Shown here: positions 1-7,737 of the stretch, in pieces | Layout: each line of letters opens with the position of its first letter | Position numbering within the stretch: the first letter of the stretch is position 1 | Origin: Zeimonas sp032027205 | Lineage (GTDB): Bacteria; Pseudomonadota; Gammaproteobacteria; Burkholderiales; Burkholderiaceae_E | Reading direction: 5' to 3' | Assembly: GCA_032027205.1 (NCBI GenBank) | Contig: JAVSMN010000001.1 | Span: 2,917,418-2,981,417 of the forward strand | Length of the DNA stretch: 64,000 bases | Position numbers and translations under genes: made by a program | The notes under the pieces: generated by a model | Seen by the model: the letters and a program-made list of their open reading frames with translations, nothing else | Database searches by the model: none | Told to the model about the DNA's origin: nothing

Positions 1-840
1 AACGGAACCATTACGTTGATTCAGACGAGCCCCCGCGGCGCGCCGGCCGAAACGCATCCGTTCACGCCGCGCAGCGAGATCGAACTGTCCGTTCCTCATG
101 TGCGCGTCCGTAGCACGGTGCAGGCGGACTCCTGGCAGGACCGCCGTGGCTTCGGCACCGGGCAACTGGCGAACGTCGAACAGGAACGGGATCGCGTTCT
201 CGCGGAACACTCGCGACGGATCGAGGCCACGATCGAGTGGCAGCGCATGGGTGCGATCAAGGGCGCAGTGCTCGACGCCGACGGCTCGACGCTGGTCGAT
301 CTGTTTGCGACGTTCGGTGTCACGCAGCAAACGACCGATTGCGAACTCGACGTAACGACGACGCATCTTCCGAACAAACTTGTGGCAGCGCGCAGGTTGT
401 CCGAGGCCGCGCTCGGCGACGACGCCGGCATCGTGTCGGGATGGGTTGCGTTTTGCAGCGCGTCGTTCATCGACAAAGCGCGCGCACACCCGAGCGTCGA
501 AGCCTACGCGGCCGGATGGGCAGGCGCAGCAGTCATGCGCGACGACGTGCGCGCCGGTGGCCTGGTGCTCGGTGGCGTCGAATTGATCGAAATTCCGGAC
601 GGCGCTGGAAAGACCTGGATCGCGACCGACGAAGCGTTTCTCGTGCCCGAAGGCGTCGATGGTCTGTTCATGACGAACTACGCGCCCGCGGACTACACCG
701 ACACGGTGAACAAGGAAGGGTTGCCGAAGTACAGCCGCGCTGAACCGCTGCCCTTCAATCGCGGATGGCAAATCGAGTCGCAATCGAACCCGCTTTCGAT
801 CTGCACGCGTCCCCGCGCCGTGGTGAAGCTGACGGCGTAA
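1..840 (+). CDS. Phage major capsid protein, gpE family (5' partial)
   Basis: The frame is open from base 1 to a TAA at 838-840, giving 279 residues with no convincing start. A TTG at 16 exists, but the frame stays open upstream of it, so the N-terminus probably lies outside the window. The protein reads like the lambda gpE (Phage_cap_E) capsid family: an N-proximal segment ending in SWQDRRGFG, a central helical stretch, and near the C-terminus a run containing NKEGLPKYS, ESQSNPLS and ICTRPRAVVKL. Lambda gpE is 341 aa, so roughly 60 residues are missing. The product would build the icosahedral head shell. It is the first gene of a prophage stretch, and the next genes run in the same direction. 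Family assignment comes from recalled motifs, not a search. Confidence 0.8.
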   Translation, partial: NGTITLIQTSPRGAPAETHPFTPRSEIELSVPHVRVRSTVQADSWQDRRGFGTGQLANVEQERDRVLAEHSRRIEATIEWQRMGAIKGAVLDADGSTLVDLFATFGVTQQTTDCELDVTTTHLPNKLVAARRLSEAALGDDAGIVSGWVAFCSASFIDKARAHPSVEAYAAGWAGAAVMRDDVRAGGLVLGGVELIEIPDGAGKTWIATDEAFLVPEGVDGLFMTNYAPADYTDTVNKEGLPKYSRAEPLPFNRGWQIESQSNPLSICTRPRAVVKLTA

Positions 841-963
841 CGATCGGTGAACCCCGCGACCGACGCTGCGCTGCTCCCTGTGCCAGCACAGCGTTAGGTC
901 GCGGGCGGATCCACCTGGCGATGCACGAGTTTTTCCTCCTGCTCTACGCCGCCAACTGGCTAC

Positions 964-1368
964 ATGCCCATGTCCAAGCGCTTCATCCCGCTGTCAAAAA
1001 TCCCCGACGCCTGCCGCGCCGCGCAGCTGCCCGAGGAAGTCGTCCCGCACATCGCGCTCGATTCGCGCGCCACGGCGTCACCGGCCGCGCTGGAACGAGC
1101 CGTGAGTGACGCGGCCGAAATCCTCGCGCTCGCGCGCCTGTCGGGCTTCGTTTTCGACGAGTACGGCTCGCCCGACAAGCAGGCATCCGAGCGCGCTGCC
1201 GTCGCGTTGATTCGCGAACGGGTGTCGCTCGACGAAGCACGCAACCGAATCTGCCACGCACTTGTGGTCGAAGATGAGCGCGTCGGGCATGTGAATACCG
1301 CGCGTCCGTCCGACTCGGCACCGTTCTCGCCGTGGGCCGCACGCGCCGCCGAGGGTGCGCCGAAATGA
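964..1368 (+). CDS. Hypothetical phage protein, 134 aa
   Basis: This gene follows the capsid gene after a 123-base gap. Its TGA (1366-1368) overlaps the ATG of the next gene (ATGA), which points to translational coupling and supports the frame. The product begins MPMSKRFIPL and is rich in predicted helix, with no membrane segment and no motif I recognise. Its place between capsid and tape measure would fit a head-completion or tail-connector role, but nothing in the residues shows that. No strong ribosome-binding site precedes the ATG at 964, and the second ATG at 970 is an alternative start. Function unknown. Confidence 0.6.
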   Translation: MPMSKRFIPLSKIPDACRAAQLPEEVVPHIALDSRATASPAALERAVSDAAEILALARLSGFVFDEYGSPDKQASERAAVALIRERVSLDEARNRICHALVVEDERVGHVNTARPSDSAPFSPWAARAAEGAPK

Positions 1369-1745
1369 TCGACCACGACAAGCTGGCCGAACTGCGCGAC
1401 GCACACAAGCGCCAGCACGCCGCATACCGCGAGCTCGCCGAACAGGCGCGACAGGCCGCGCAAGACGCCGGCCGGCAGCGCGCGGAGATGTTCGCCGATC
1501 CGTTATTCGGTAACGCTGACAATCGATTCGCCCATGCGACGACCGACGAACTCGACGCGGCATCGACCGAGGACATCGAAGCGGCCGGACTGCGTTTGAA
1601 AGACGTGCGTGCACTCGTGCACGCCGAGCGTCGCGCGAAGGGACTCGCGGCGCGCGCCGCCGCCGACGCCGAGTCGCTGAAATCTCAACGTGCGTTACTG
1701 GATAACGTCGAGAACTACGTTCGACAATTCGAGGCCCGAGCATGA
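1365..1745 (+). CDS. Hypothetical phage coiled-coil-like protein, 126 aa
   Basis: The start ATG at 1365 overlaps the stop of the upstream gene, and its own TGA overlaps the next ATG at 1742, so it sits inside a coupled chain. An in-frame start at 1332 exists, but it lies inside the previous gene and the ATGA junction is more convincing. The protein opens MIDHDKLAELRD and is dominated by charged, Ala-rich helix (two long stretches of A/E/R/Q at about residues 5-45 and 75-125), consistent with a coiled coil. No catalytic motif is visible. Genes in this place in lambdoid phages often encode tail-assembly or connector proteins. That role is positional inference only. Confidence 0.6.
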   Translation: MIDHDKLAELRDAHKRQHAAYRELAEQARQAAQDAGRQRAEMFADPLFGNADNRFAHATTDELDAASTEDIEAAGLRLKDVRALVHAERRAKGLAARAAADAESLKSQRALLDNVENYVRQFEARA

Positions 1746-2260
1746 GCACGTACGAACAGCATATTGGCGACCTACGCCAGCAAATCGCGGCGCTGCAGGC
1801 CGATCGCGATCAACTCCGGGCACTGCCACGCGATCGCGACGACGTGGCGTCGATCATCCGCGGCACCGTGGCCGGATGGCAGCGCGACGGCGAGAAGCAC
1901 ATAAGGACCGAGATTGCGCGCATCGCGGCCGGTGGCGCGCATTCGCTTTTCGTCGCTCGTGGTGTCGTTCCGACCATCAGCGGCATTACATCGCCGTTCG
2001 ACCTGGCGCTCGGTCCGTTCCTGGTCGCGCTGGTCGGCGCGAAGCAGGTGCAGGACGTTCTCGTGCGTCACGCCGAGGAGGCGCGAACCGGAATGCCCGC
2101 GGCCGAGCGCGAGACGCGTCTCGCCGAGATCGCCGCCGAACTGGATCGGCTCGAACGCGATGAAGAACAGACGATCGTGGTCGCCGCGGCCGAGGGCATC
2201 GCAATCGCTCGCCGTAGCAACGCGCGTCCGGAAGTGATTCTTGCGAGGGCCGCGACATGA
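1742..2260 (+). CDS. Hypothetical phage protein, 172 aa
   Basis: This gene is coupled to both neighbours by 4-base ATGA overlaps (1742-1745 and 2257-2260). The product has a coiled-coil-like start (QQIAALQADRDQLRAL), a hydrophobic middle around residues 68-100 (GVVPTISGITSPFDLALG) that may insert into or pack against another protein, and a second acidic helix at about residues 118-145. I do not recognise the family. It lies two genes upstream of the tape-measure gene, where long-tailed phages often carry tail-assembly chaperones. However, the hydrophobic middle is not typical of those, and no slippery heptamer for a programmed frameshift was seen at its end. Confidence 0.55.
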   Translation: MSTYEQHIGDLRQQIAALQADRDQLRALPRDRDDVASIIRGTVAGWQRDGEKHIRTEIARIAAGGAHSLFVARGVVPTISGITSPFDLALGPFLVALVGAKQVQDVLVRHAEEARTGMPAAERETRLAEIAAELDRLERDEEQTIVVAAAEGIAIARRSNARPEVILARAAT

Positions 2261-2478
2261 GTTTCGATGTCGAACGCTTGCGCAATGACACAGATCGCAA
2301 GATCGCCCGCGAGCTCATCGAAGAGGGCTTCGAAATCCGACTCGCGAAAGCCTGGCCGCCGCTGTTCCGCGTCCGCGGGCGTGGCGTCGATCTGACCGCG
2401 CCGAATTTCCGCGGCCCGCTGCGCGCCCGAATCGCCGCGCAACTGCGGGGCGTTCCTGTCGTTCGGGTGAATCGCTGA
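2257..2478 (+). CDS. Small hypothetical phage protein, 73 aa
   Basis: Short gene joined to its upstream neighbour by ATGA and to the tape-measure gene by TGATG (stop 2476-2478, next ATG 2478). The protein starts MSFDVERLRND and is basic in its second half (several Arg, ending VVRVNR). It has no cysteines, no signal peptide and no motif I can name. Its strict coupling to the tape-measure gene suggests it is made in proportion to the tail proteins. Function unknown. Confidence 0.55.
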   Translation: MSFDVERLRNDTDRKIARELIEEGFEIRLAKAWPPLFRVRGRGVDLTAPNFRGPLRARIAAQLRGVPVVRVNR

Positions 2479-5324
2479 TGGCAACGAACGGACACGATGT
2501 CGAACTGAACGTCAAGGCGAAGGCGACCGCCGAAGGCTTCGACACACTCGCCGACGAACTGCGGGCGATCACGGCCGAGTCGGACGAACTCAAGGCCGCG
2601 CAGGCGCGAGCGAATCAAGAATTTACGCAGGCAAAAGCCGCACATCAGCAGTCACGCGACGCGCTGCGCGAGCTCGTGCTGACGACCGATCAGGCCGGCA
2701 GGCGAACCCAGGAATACAAGACGCGCCTGGCCGCGCTGCGCATCGCCGAATTCGAGGCAGGCAAGACAGCGCGCCAAAGAAAAGCGGCGCTCGATGAATC
2801 GACGACCGCTGCGACGAAAGCGAGCCGGGCGCAAGCCGATCTCGCCCGCCGACTCGACGAGACGAAGAAAGCCAGTGCAGGCGCAACGGCCGGCGCCGGC
2901 ATGCTCGGACGTGCGTTCGCCGCCGTCGCCGCCGCGCTGTCGGTGCGTGAATTCACGCGCGCGACGACGACGCTAGAATCGCTGCGCCGAACCTTGACCC
3001 AGGTTACAGGCAGCGCAGACGAAGCCGCGCAGCAAATTGATTTCCTGCGCAACGTGGCCGACCGCGCAGGCGTCGCGTTCGACGACGTGGCCGGCTCTTA
3101 CGGAAAATTCGCCGCGAGTGCGAAGACAGCCGGCATTGAAATGTCGATCGTCAATCAGACGTTCGAAGCCGTCATCCGTTCGGCCGGGCAACTCGGACTC
3201 GGATCGCAGCAGGCGCAACGAGCACTCGACGCGCTCGGCCAAATGGCGAGTAAGGGCGTCGTCTCGATGGAAGAGCTCCGACAGCAGCTAGGCGACTCGC
3301 TGCCCGGTGCGCTGTCGATCGCCGCGAAAGCGTTCGGTGTCGTCGATCAAAAATTTATTGCGATGGTCGAGTCGGGGCAGGTGCTATCGCGCGATTTCCT
3401 GCGCGTCATCGGGCCCGAGATGGTCGCCGCCTTCGCCGGTGGCGAGAAGGCTGTAACGGGTCTCGCTGCATCGTGGGCACGCTTGAAAAACGCCGTTTCG
3501 GAAGGTATGCAGGCCGTCGGCAACGCGGGCGCGACAACGGTACTCACAAAATCCGTTGATGCTCTCGCCGCGACTGCTCGCGCCGCAACCGATCGCGTCG
3601 CCGGTGTTGGTGCCGTGGTCGACGATGTGAAACGCGCCGCGACCGAAGCATCCGGACCGCTCGATTTCCTCGCGAACCTTTTCCCGGCGCTCGGTCAACG
3701 ATCGGCCGACAGCACGGCGCGCCTGCTCGGCGTCGCCGACGCCGCTGACCTGGCCGGCGAGGCGGCATCGCAGAACGCCAGCATGGCGCAGGTAGCCGCG
3801 CAAGCGGCCGACGACGTGGCGGCAGCGAAGCAGCGCGAAGCCGACGCGATCGCTGCAGGGATTCGCGCATGGGCCAGCGCATCGAGCGCTTACGCCGAAT
3901 CGACGAAGGAAGCGGCTGCAGCGACGCAGACGAGCGCGAAACTCGCCGAGGCCCGCGACATCGAGGGCAAAGCCGCGGAACGCCTGGCGCGCCTTTCTGG
4001 TGACGAGACAGCCGCACGCGAGGCGTCGCTCGCGGCAGCGCGCGGTAACGTCGTCGCGCTCGAATCTGTCGCCGCCGCACGACAGCGCGAAGTCGATCTG
4101 CTCACCGCGCAGCATGCCGCGATGTCGGCCGCTGCGCAGGCGATCGGCGCCGAAGACAGCGCGCGTACGGCGGCACTGGCCCGCCTACAGCAGACGATCG
4201 ACGCGAAGACGGCCGAGGCCGCAAAATCCGCCGAGCTCGTGCGCGCGGCGCAGGCCGAAGCCGATGCACGCGAAGTCGCCGCGGCTGCTGCCCAGGACAA
4301 CGCGAATGCGCTCGGCGAACTGCGCGCCGCATACGTTCGCGCGCAGCGCGCGGCCGACGAGATGGCGCAGCAAGTGGCTGCAGGCACTGCGACCCAGGAA
4401 CAGGCGAACGAGGCGGCACGTGACGCCGCGAAGGCGCACGCGCTGCTCGTCGATGCGATGAACGACACCGCCGCCGCTGCCGATCGCAAGATCGCCGCAC
4501 TGCAGCGCGACGCGTCGATCACGGAAGCGTCGCTACGGCTCGAACAGCAGCGCGCCCGAACCGCCGAGATGGTCGCCGAACGACTCGGAAACGAGTACGA
4601 AGCGACACAAGCGAAGATCCGCCAGAAGGAAATCGAGATTCAGATTGTCGGCGCTGCGATCGATGCGTCACTGGCCGAGGCCAAAGCCGTCGAGGCCGCG
4701 GCGGAAGCCGATCGCGCCGCGCTCGAAGCATCAGGCACGTTGACCGAAGCGAAGCGCGCCGAGATCGATGCACGTCTGGCGAACGCTCGCGCGAAGCGCA
4801 TCGAGGCCGAAGCCGGCCGCGAGTCGATCGCGCAAATCGAGAACGAGATCGAGAGTATCCGGTCGCTGAATCGCGAAAAGAAAAAGACGCAGGAGATCGA
4901 CCGCGAGGCCGCACGAAGCAGCAACGATTCCGGCACGTTCGGCGCCGGTGTCGATACCGACCAACTCGCCCGCGGCGCCGGTCTGCGCGGCGAGCAAGTG
5001 GCACGGTTCCGCGAGGTTTACGCCGACGCGCTCGCCGACAGCATGAAAGAGCTCGAATCGCAGAACACGAAAGGCGACAACCGACAGGCGCTCGAAGCGT
5101 GGACCGGCGCGCAGTGGCAGGCAGTGCAACGCGCTGCAGACCTGGCGCGCGCCACTCCCCGAGACGCCGCACCGGATCGCACGTCGGCGCCGGCATCGGG
5201 GCAGCGCGTCGAGATCGTGATTAACGGGCGCCCGACGCCGGTCAACGTCGCGTCCGAAGGCGACGCACAAGCACTGACGAATGTACTGCAGCAACTGGCC
5301 GAAGCATCGACGAGGGCATCGTGA
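2478..5324 (+). CDS. Phage tail tape-measure protein
   Basis: A 948-aa protein with the conserved tape-measure domain at about residues 160-300. It contains ESLRRTLTQVTGS, DVAGSYGKFAASA and MASKGVVSMEELRQQLGDS, as in TIGR02675-type proteins of lambda- and Mu-like phages. On either side are very long Ala/Glu/Arg-rich helical stretches that fit the extended coiled core of a phage tail. In the virion this protein sets tail length and is ejected with the DNA. A hydrophobic patch near residues 138-155 (GMLGRAFAAVAAALSV) is common in these proteins. The start is the ATG at 2478, overlapping the previous stop. The length would correspond to a tail of roughly 140 nm by the usual rule of about 0.15 nm per residue, which is an inference. 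Confidence 0.85.
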   Translation: MATNGHDVELNVKAKATAEGFDTLADELRAITAESDELKAAQARANQEFTQAKAAHQQSRDALRELVLTTDQAGRRTQEYKTRLAALRIAEFEAGKTARQRKAALDESTTAATKASRAQADLARRLDETKKASAGATAGAGMLGRAFAAVAAALSVREFTRATTTLESLRRTLTQVTGSADEAAQQIDFLRNVADRAGVAFDDVAGSYGKFAASAKTAGIEMSIVNQTFEAVIRSAGQLGLGSQQAQRALDALGQMASKGVVSMEELRQQLGDSLPGALSIAAKAFGVVDQKFIAMVESGQVLSRDFLRVIGPEMVAAFAGGEKAVTGLAASWARLKNAVSEGMQAVGNAGATTVLTKSVDALAATARAATDRVAGVGAVVDDVKRAATEASGPLDFLANLFPALGQRSADSTARLLGVADAADLAGEAASQNASMAQVAAQAADDVAAAKQREADAIAAGIRAWASASSAYAESTKEAAAATQTSAKLAEARDIEGKAAERLARLSGDETAAREASLAAARGNVVALESVAAARQREVDLLTAQHAAMSAAAQAIGAEDSARTAALARLQQTIDAKTAEAAKSAELVRAAQAEADAREVAAAAAQDNANALGELRAAYVRAQRAADEMAQQVAAGTATQEQANEAARDAAKAHALLVDAMNDTAAAADRKIAALQRDASITEASLRLEQQRARTAEMVAERLGNEYEATQAKIRQKEIEIQIVGAAIDASLAEAKAVEAAAEADRAALEASGTLTEAKRAEIDARLANARAKRIEAEAGRESIAQIENEIESIRSLNREKKKTQEIDREAARSSNDSGTFGAGVDTDQLARGAGLRGEQVARFREVYADALADSMKELESQNTKGDNRQALEAWTGAQWQAVQRAADLARATPRDAAPDRTSAPASGQRVEIVINGRPTPVNVASEGDAQALTNVLQQLAEASTRAS

Positions 5325-5698
5325 CGAAGCCGCACGGCATCATCGAAGACATCGGCGCCGCGATCGGCTACACAGCGACATCGACGCTCGTCCGGTGGTA
5401 CGCGGAGTCGACGCTCTACGTTCCCCTCGAAGCACGCGAGGATCACGCGCTCGCAAAGATCATCGGCATGCCCGCGTATCGGCGCCTGGTCGCTGATTTC
5501 GCGGGCCACTCGATCCGCATCCCGAAGCCGATCACCGAAGCCGATGCACGCGCTCGCCGCGTCGCACGATTGCTGCGCGCCGGGCGCACCGATCGCGAGA
5601 TCGCCGACGCCGAAGGCGTGACCGAACGACGCGCGCAGCAGCTGCGCAAGCAGCTGGTGGACGGCGGAATTCTCGAACTGCTAAACGCTGCGAACTAG
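5321..5698 (+). CDS. Mor-like transcription regulator
   Basis: The start is a GTG at 5321 overlapping the tape-measure stop (GTGA). The 125-aa product resembles the Mor/C activator family of Mu-like phages. An N-terminal dimerisation part (residues 1-68) carries IIEDIGAAIGYTATS, LYVPLE and HPLAELIG-like DHALAKIIGM. A C-terminal helix-turn-helix (about residues 82-118) contains DREIADAEGVTERRAQQLRKQ. Mor proteins activate the middle promoter of Mu, while C activates late genes. Finding one directly after a tape-measure gene is unusual, because Mu places mor and C before the morphogenesis genes. It may control this element's late genes. Assigned from motif memory. Confidence 0.65.
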   Translation: MTKPHGIIEDIGAAIGYTATSTLVRWYAESTLYVPLEAREDHALAKIIGMPAYRRLVADFAGHSIRIPKPITEADARARRVARLLRAGRTDREIADAEGVTERRAQQLRKQLVDGGILELLNAAN

Positions 5699-5823
5699 CA
5701 TTTAGCGTTTGCTAAAGCAAGGGCGTCCGTCGCCAATTTGCCGCCGTTCGTGGATTTTTTTCGCGCTGCTCCGGTCGCGCTCGATGCATCTTGCGATCTC
5801 CGAACAACACGAAGGGGATCACG

Positions 5824-6036
5824 ATGGAAAGCATGAGCTACGCCGAAGCTGCACGAGACCTTCCGCCCGGTGCCGCACGTCGAGAAGCGCGTCGGCTGTC
5901 GCAGGAACGCGAGACGGTGCTCTCTGCCGAGTCGGTCGCCGCCTTGCTGGCGTTCGCGCGCAGGCCGACACCGGCGCGGCAGCGGGCGCTAGAGTGCATT
6001 CTCGCGATGGACTTCGATCCGGAATTGCACCCGTGA
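5824..6036 (+). CDS. Small hypothetical protein, 70 aa
   Basis: The ATG at 5824 is preceded by AAGGGGATCACG, a good ribosome-binding site, which favours it over an in-frame start at 5791. The product begins MESMSYAEAARDLPPG and is helical, with many Arg and Ala. There is no membrane segment and no recognisable motif. It follows the Mor-like gene after 125 bases and precedes a small exported protein by 10 bases, so the two may be co-transcribed. Function unknown. Confidence 0.5.
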   Translation: MESMSYAEAARDLPPGAARREARRLSQERETVLSAESVAALLAFARRPTPARQRALECILAMDFDPELHP

Positions 6037-6046
6037 GGACTACGCC

Positions 6047-6361
6047 ATGCGGATGATCGTACTCATGCTGGCAGCGCTGCCGCTGCTCGCGCCCGCCGCC
6101 GAGCGCCTGGAGCTCTACCGCTGTCCGGGGAACGTCTTCACCGACGCGCCGTGCACTGGCGGGCGGCTGCTGTCGATCGATCCCGACGCGAACCTGCTCG
6201 CCGCCGAGACGCGCCGCCCGGCGCGCGTCGTGGCCGACGCGTCCGGACCATCGGTGCTCATGATCCCGCGACCGACGCCGCACGTATTCGAACCGCCGTC
6301 GGCGCCGCACGCGCCGCTGATTTTCGGCCCGCCGACGATCAACGTGCGGCTGATTAGATAG
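6047..6361 (+). CDS. Small exported protein, DUF4124-like
   Basis: A 104-aa product with a clear signal peptide (MRMIVLMLAALPLLAPAAE, likely cleaved near residue 18). It is followed by LYRCPGNVFTDAPCTGG, which resembles the cysteine-containing start of DUF4124 proteins found in proteobacterial periplasms. The C-terminal third is Pro-rich. It would act outside the cytoplasm, and its role is unknown. It starts 10 bases after the preceding small gene, and after it the GC content drops, so it marks the end of the plus-strand phage-like block. Confidence 0.5.
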   Translation: MRMIVLMLAALPLLAPAAERLELYRCPGNVFTDAPCTGGRLLSIDPDANLLAAETRRPARVVADASGPSVLMIPRPTPHVFEPPSAPHAPLIFGPPTINVRLIR

Positions 6362-6453
6362 GAGGTCAAGAGTCCAGCCCGAGAGATGGGCTGCGGGGTA
6401 TTTGTCCGGTGTCGCTGGCGCTGCATGGGCGCGCTCTTTGGAAACGACGCGAT

Positions 6454-6750
6454 CTAAGGATTTCGATCGATTCGCCTGTGAGTCGCAATTCGGCGAAGCA
6501 CGGCGATATTCCCGTCAATCGAGAAGGAAACTTTGTGGCTATCGTTGCCGGTTACGGTGACGCTGTAGAGGCAAGGATTGCGATAGCCGTTGAGTTTATG
6601 AAAACGGAGTCCTCTCGGGATCGGATACTGTAGCAGCTGAGACAATACCTCATCGACCTGCGTCCGGAGGTCAGGTGAGAGCGCATTGAGTTCTTTCTTA
6701 AACCTCTCAGTGAAATCAAGCGCTGCGATCCGAAGGCCGCCCGCAGTCAC
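6454..6750 (-). CDS. RelE/ParE-like toxin
   Basis: A 98-aa protein starting from a GTG at 6750 that directly abuts the TAG of the upstream gene. It has the layout of RelE/ParE superfamily toxins: a helical N-terminal half (FTERFKKELNALSPDL), then RGLRFHKLNGYRNPCLYSV, then a beta-rich C-terminal half ending VLRRIATHRRIDRN, where ribonuclease members carry His and Arg residues. RelE-type members cleave mRNA on the ribosome and ParE-type members inhibit gyrase. This sequence alone does not settle which. It is the downstream gene of a two-gene unit. Local GC is well below the neighbouring chromosome, a sign of transfer. Confidence is good for the fold and low for the exact activity. Confidence 0.65.
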   Translation of the reverse strand: MTAGGLRIAALDFTERFKKELNALSPDLRTQVDEVLSQLLQYPIPRGLRFHKLNGYRNPCLYSVTVTGNDSHKVSFSIDGNIAVLRRIATHRRIDRNP

Positions 6751-7266
6751 CTAGTTCCTTAGAGCAGCCATCAACTCGTCGATGTTAGTAAAAGACTTAC
6801 CTGTAGGCGCCTCAAGTTCAGCGTCTAGCTCCGCAACTGTGTCGGCTAGGTCGCGCAGTGCGTTGTGCATATCGGCGCAGGCAGAGATAGCAGCCTCGTA
6901 CTCATCTGTAACGCCGTCATCGGGTTCAAGCCGATGATCTGCGCGCGCAGACGCGCAGCGCCGGCCTAGGCTTTCATGCAAGCTCTCAGCAGCGTCGGCC
7001 GCGTTGTTTAGTGTTTCTACGATGGCTCCAGACTCATCGACCAAAGAAAGCTGGCCGGCGACGGCCTTGGCCTTTAGTCGCTCGCTTAGGTCGTTTGAGA
7101 TGTGCGCAAGGTTGCTCATGAGTTCGCAGTCAATGCGCAAGCTCGATACGGTTTGATCTATGGCGCGAAGAAGTTCGAGGCTACGACGGCCGACGCCTTC
7201 GGCGTCAAGCCGCAAGTTGCTCTCGTTGCAGGAGCCTCTACCGGCGATCATTCGCACGGGACTCAT
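6751..7266 (-). CDS. 171-aa partner of RelE-like toxin; possible atypical antitoxin
   Basis: The ATG at 7264-7266 has a GGGAG ribosome-binding site 7 bases upstream. The protein is acidic and almost all helix, with no recognisable DNA-binding motif. Its last residues, GKSFTNIDELMAALRN, resemble the short C-terminal tail by which RelB/DinJ-like antitoxins hold their toxin. The stop is immediately followed by the toxin start with no gap, so the two are surely one operon, in antitoxin-first order. At 171 aa it is about twice the normal antitoxin size and lacks a ribbon-helix-helix or Phd-like N-terminus, so it may be a new antitoxin type or an unrelated protein. Low GC matches the toxin gene. 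Confidence 0.5.
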   Translation of the reverse strand: MSPVRMIAGRGSCNESNLRLDAEGVGRRSLELLRAIDQTVSSLRIDCELMSNLAHISNDLSERLKAKAVAGQLSLVDESGAIVETLNNAADAAESLHESLGRRCASARADHRLEPDDGVTDEYEAAISACADMHNALRDLADTVAELDAELEAPTGKSFTNIDELMAALRN

Positions 7267-7514
7267 CGTTCACTCCCAATGTGCATTAAGGCCGGCGCCC
7301 TTCTCTGGGGCGCTCATTGGATAGTACGACAAAGCACGAACTAGGGCGTTCTTAGTACTACATCCGTTCTCGACAAAGTCCGCAAGTCTTGGCGACAGGC
7401 GGCGCCAAGTCGGTCTGAGCAAGCCACACTCCTGATCGCCTTCACCTCCGCCTACATCCGTTTTGCGCTTGCCTTCGAGTTAGTTTGCGCTACCGGCAAC
7501 AGTGGCTTGTTTCT
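7267..7514. other. Intergenic boundary between phage-side patch and tRNA-Thr
   Basis: 248 bases without a convincing gene. The 3' end of the tRNA-Thr gene faces this stretch, so it is the expected place for one attachment-site arm of the integrated element. No integrase gene, terminator with a T-run, or second copy of the tRNA 3' end could be seen inside the window. Confidence 0.5.
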
Positions 7515-7590
<76 letters not shown>

Positions 7591-7737
7591 ACGAGGCGCC
7601 GGGGACGAGAGCTCCGAAGCGACGTCGGAGAGCCCCTGCGGCTTTCGGGCGAAAGCCGCGCGCCGGAAAACGTGAAAGTATAACAGCCGCGCGTTGCCGC
7701 GGGCAGCCGCGCGTTGGCCGCGGGCGATAATGGCGCC

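Noticed and set aside
765..1109. A 114-codon plus-strand frame overlapping the capsid end and the next gene.
   Set aside because: It overlaps two better-supported genes and its second half is Arg-rich. A short inner start at 921 was considered but has no support beyond an open frame.
6409..6633. A 74-codon plus-strand frame opposite the RelE-like toxin.
   Set aside because: It is the antisense shadow of the toxin gene, which has clear family features and direct coupling to its upstream partner.
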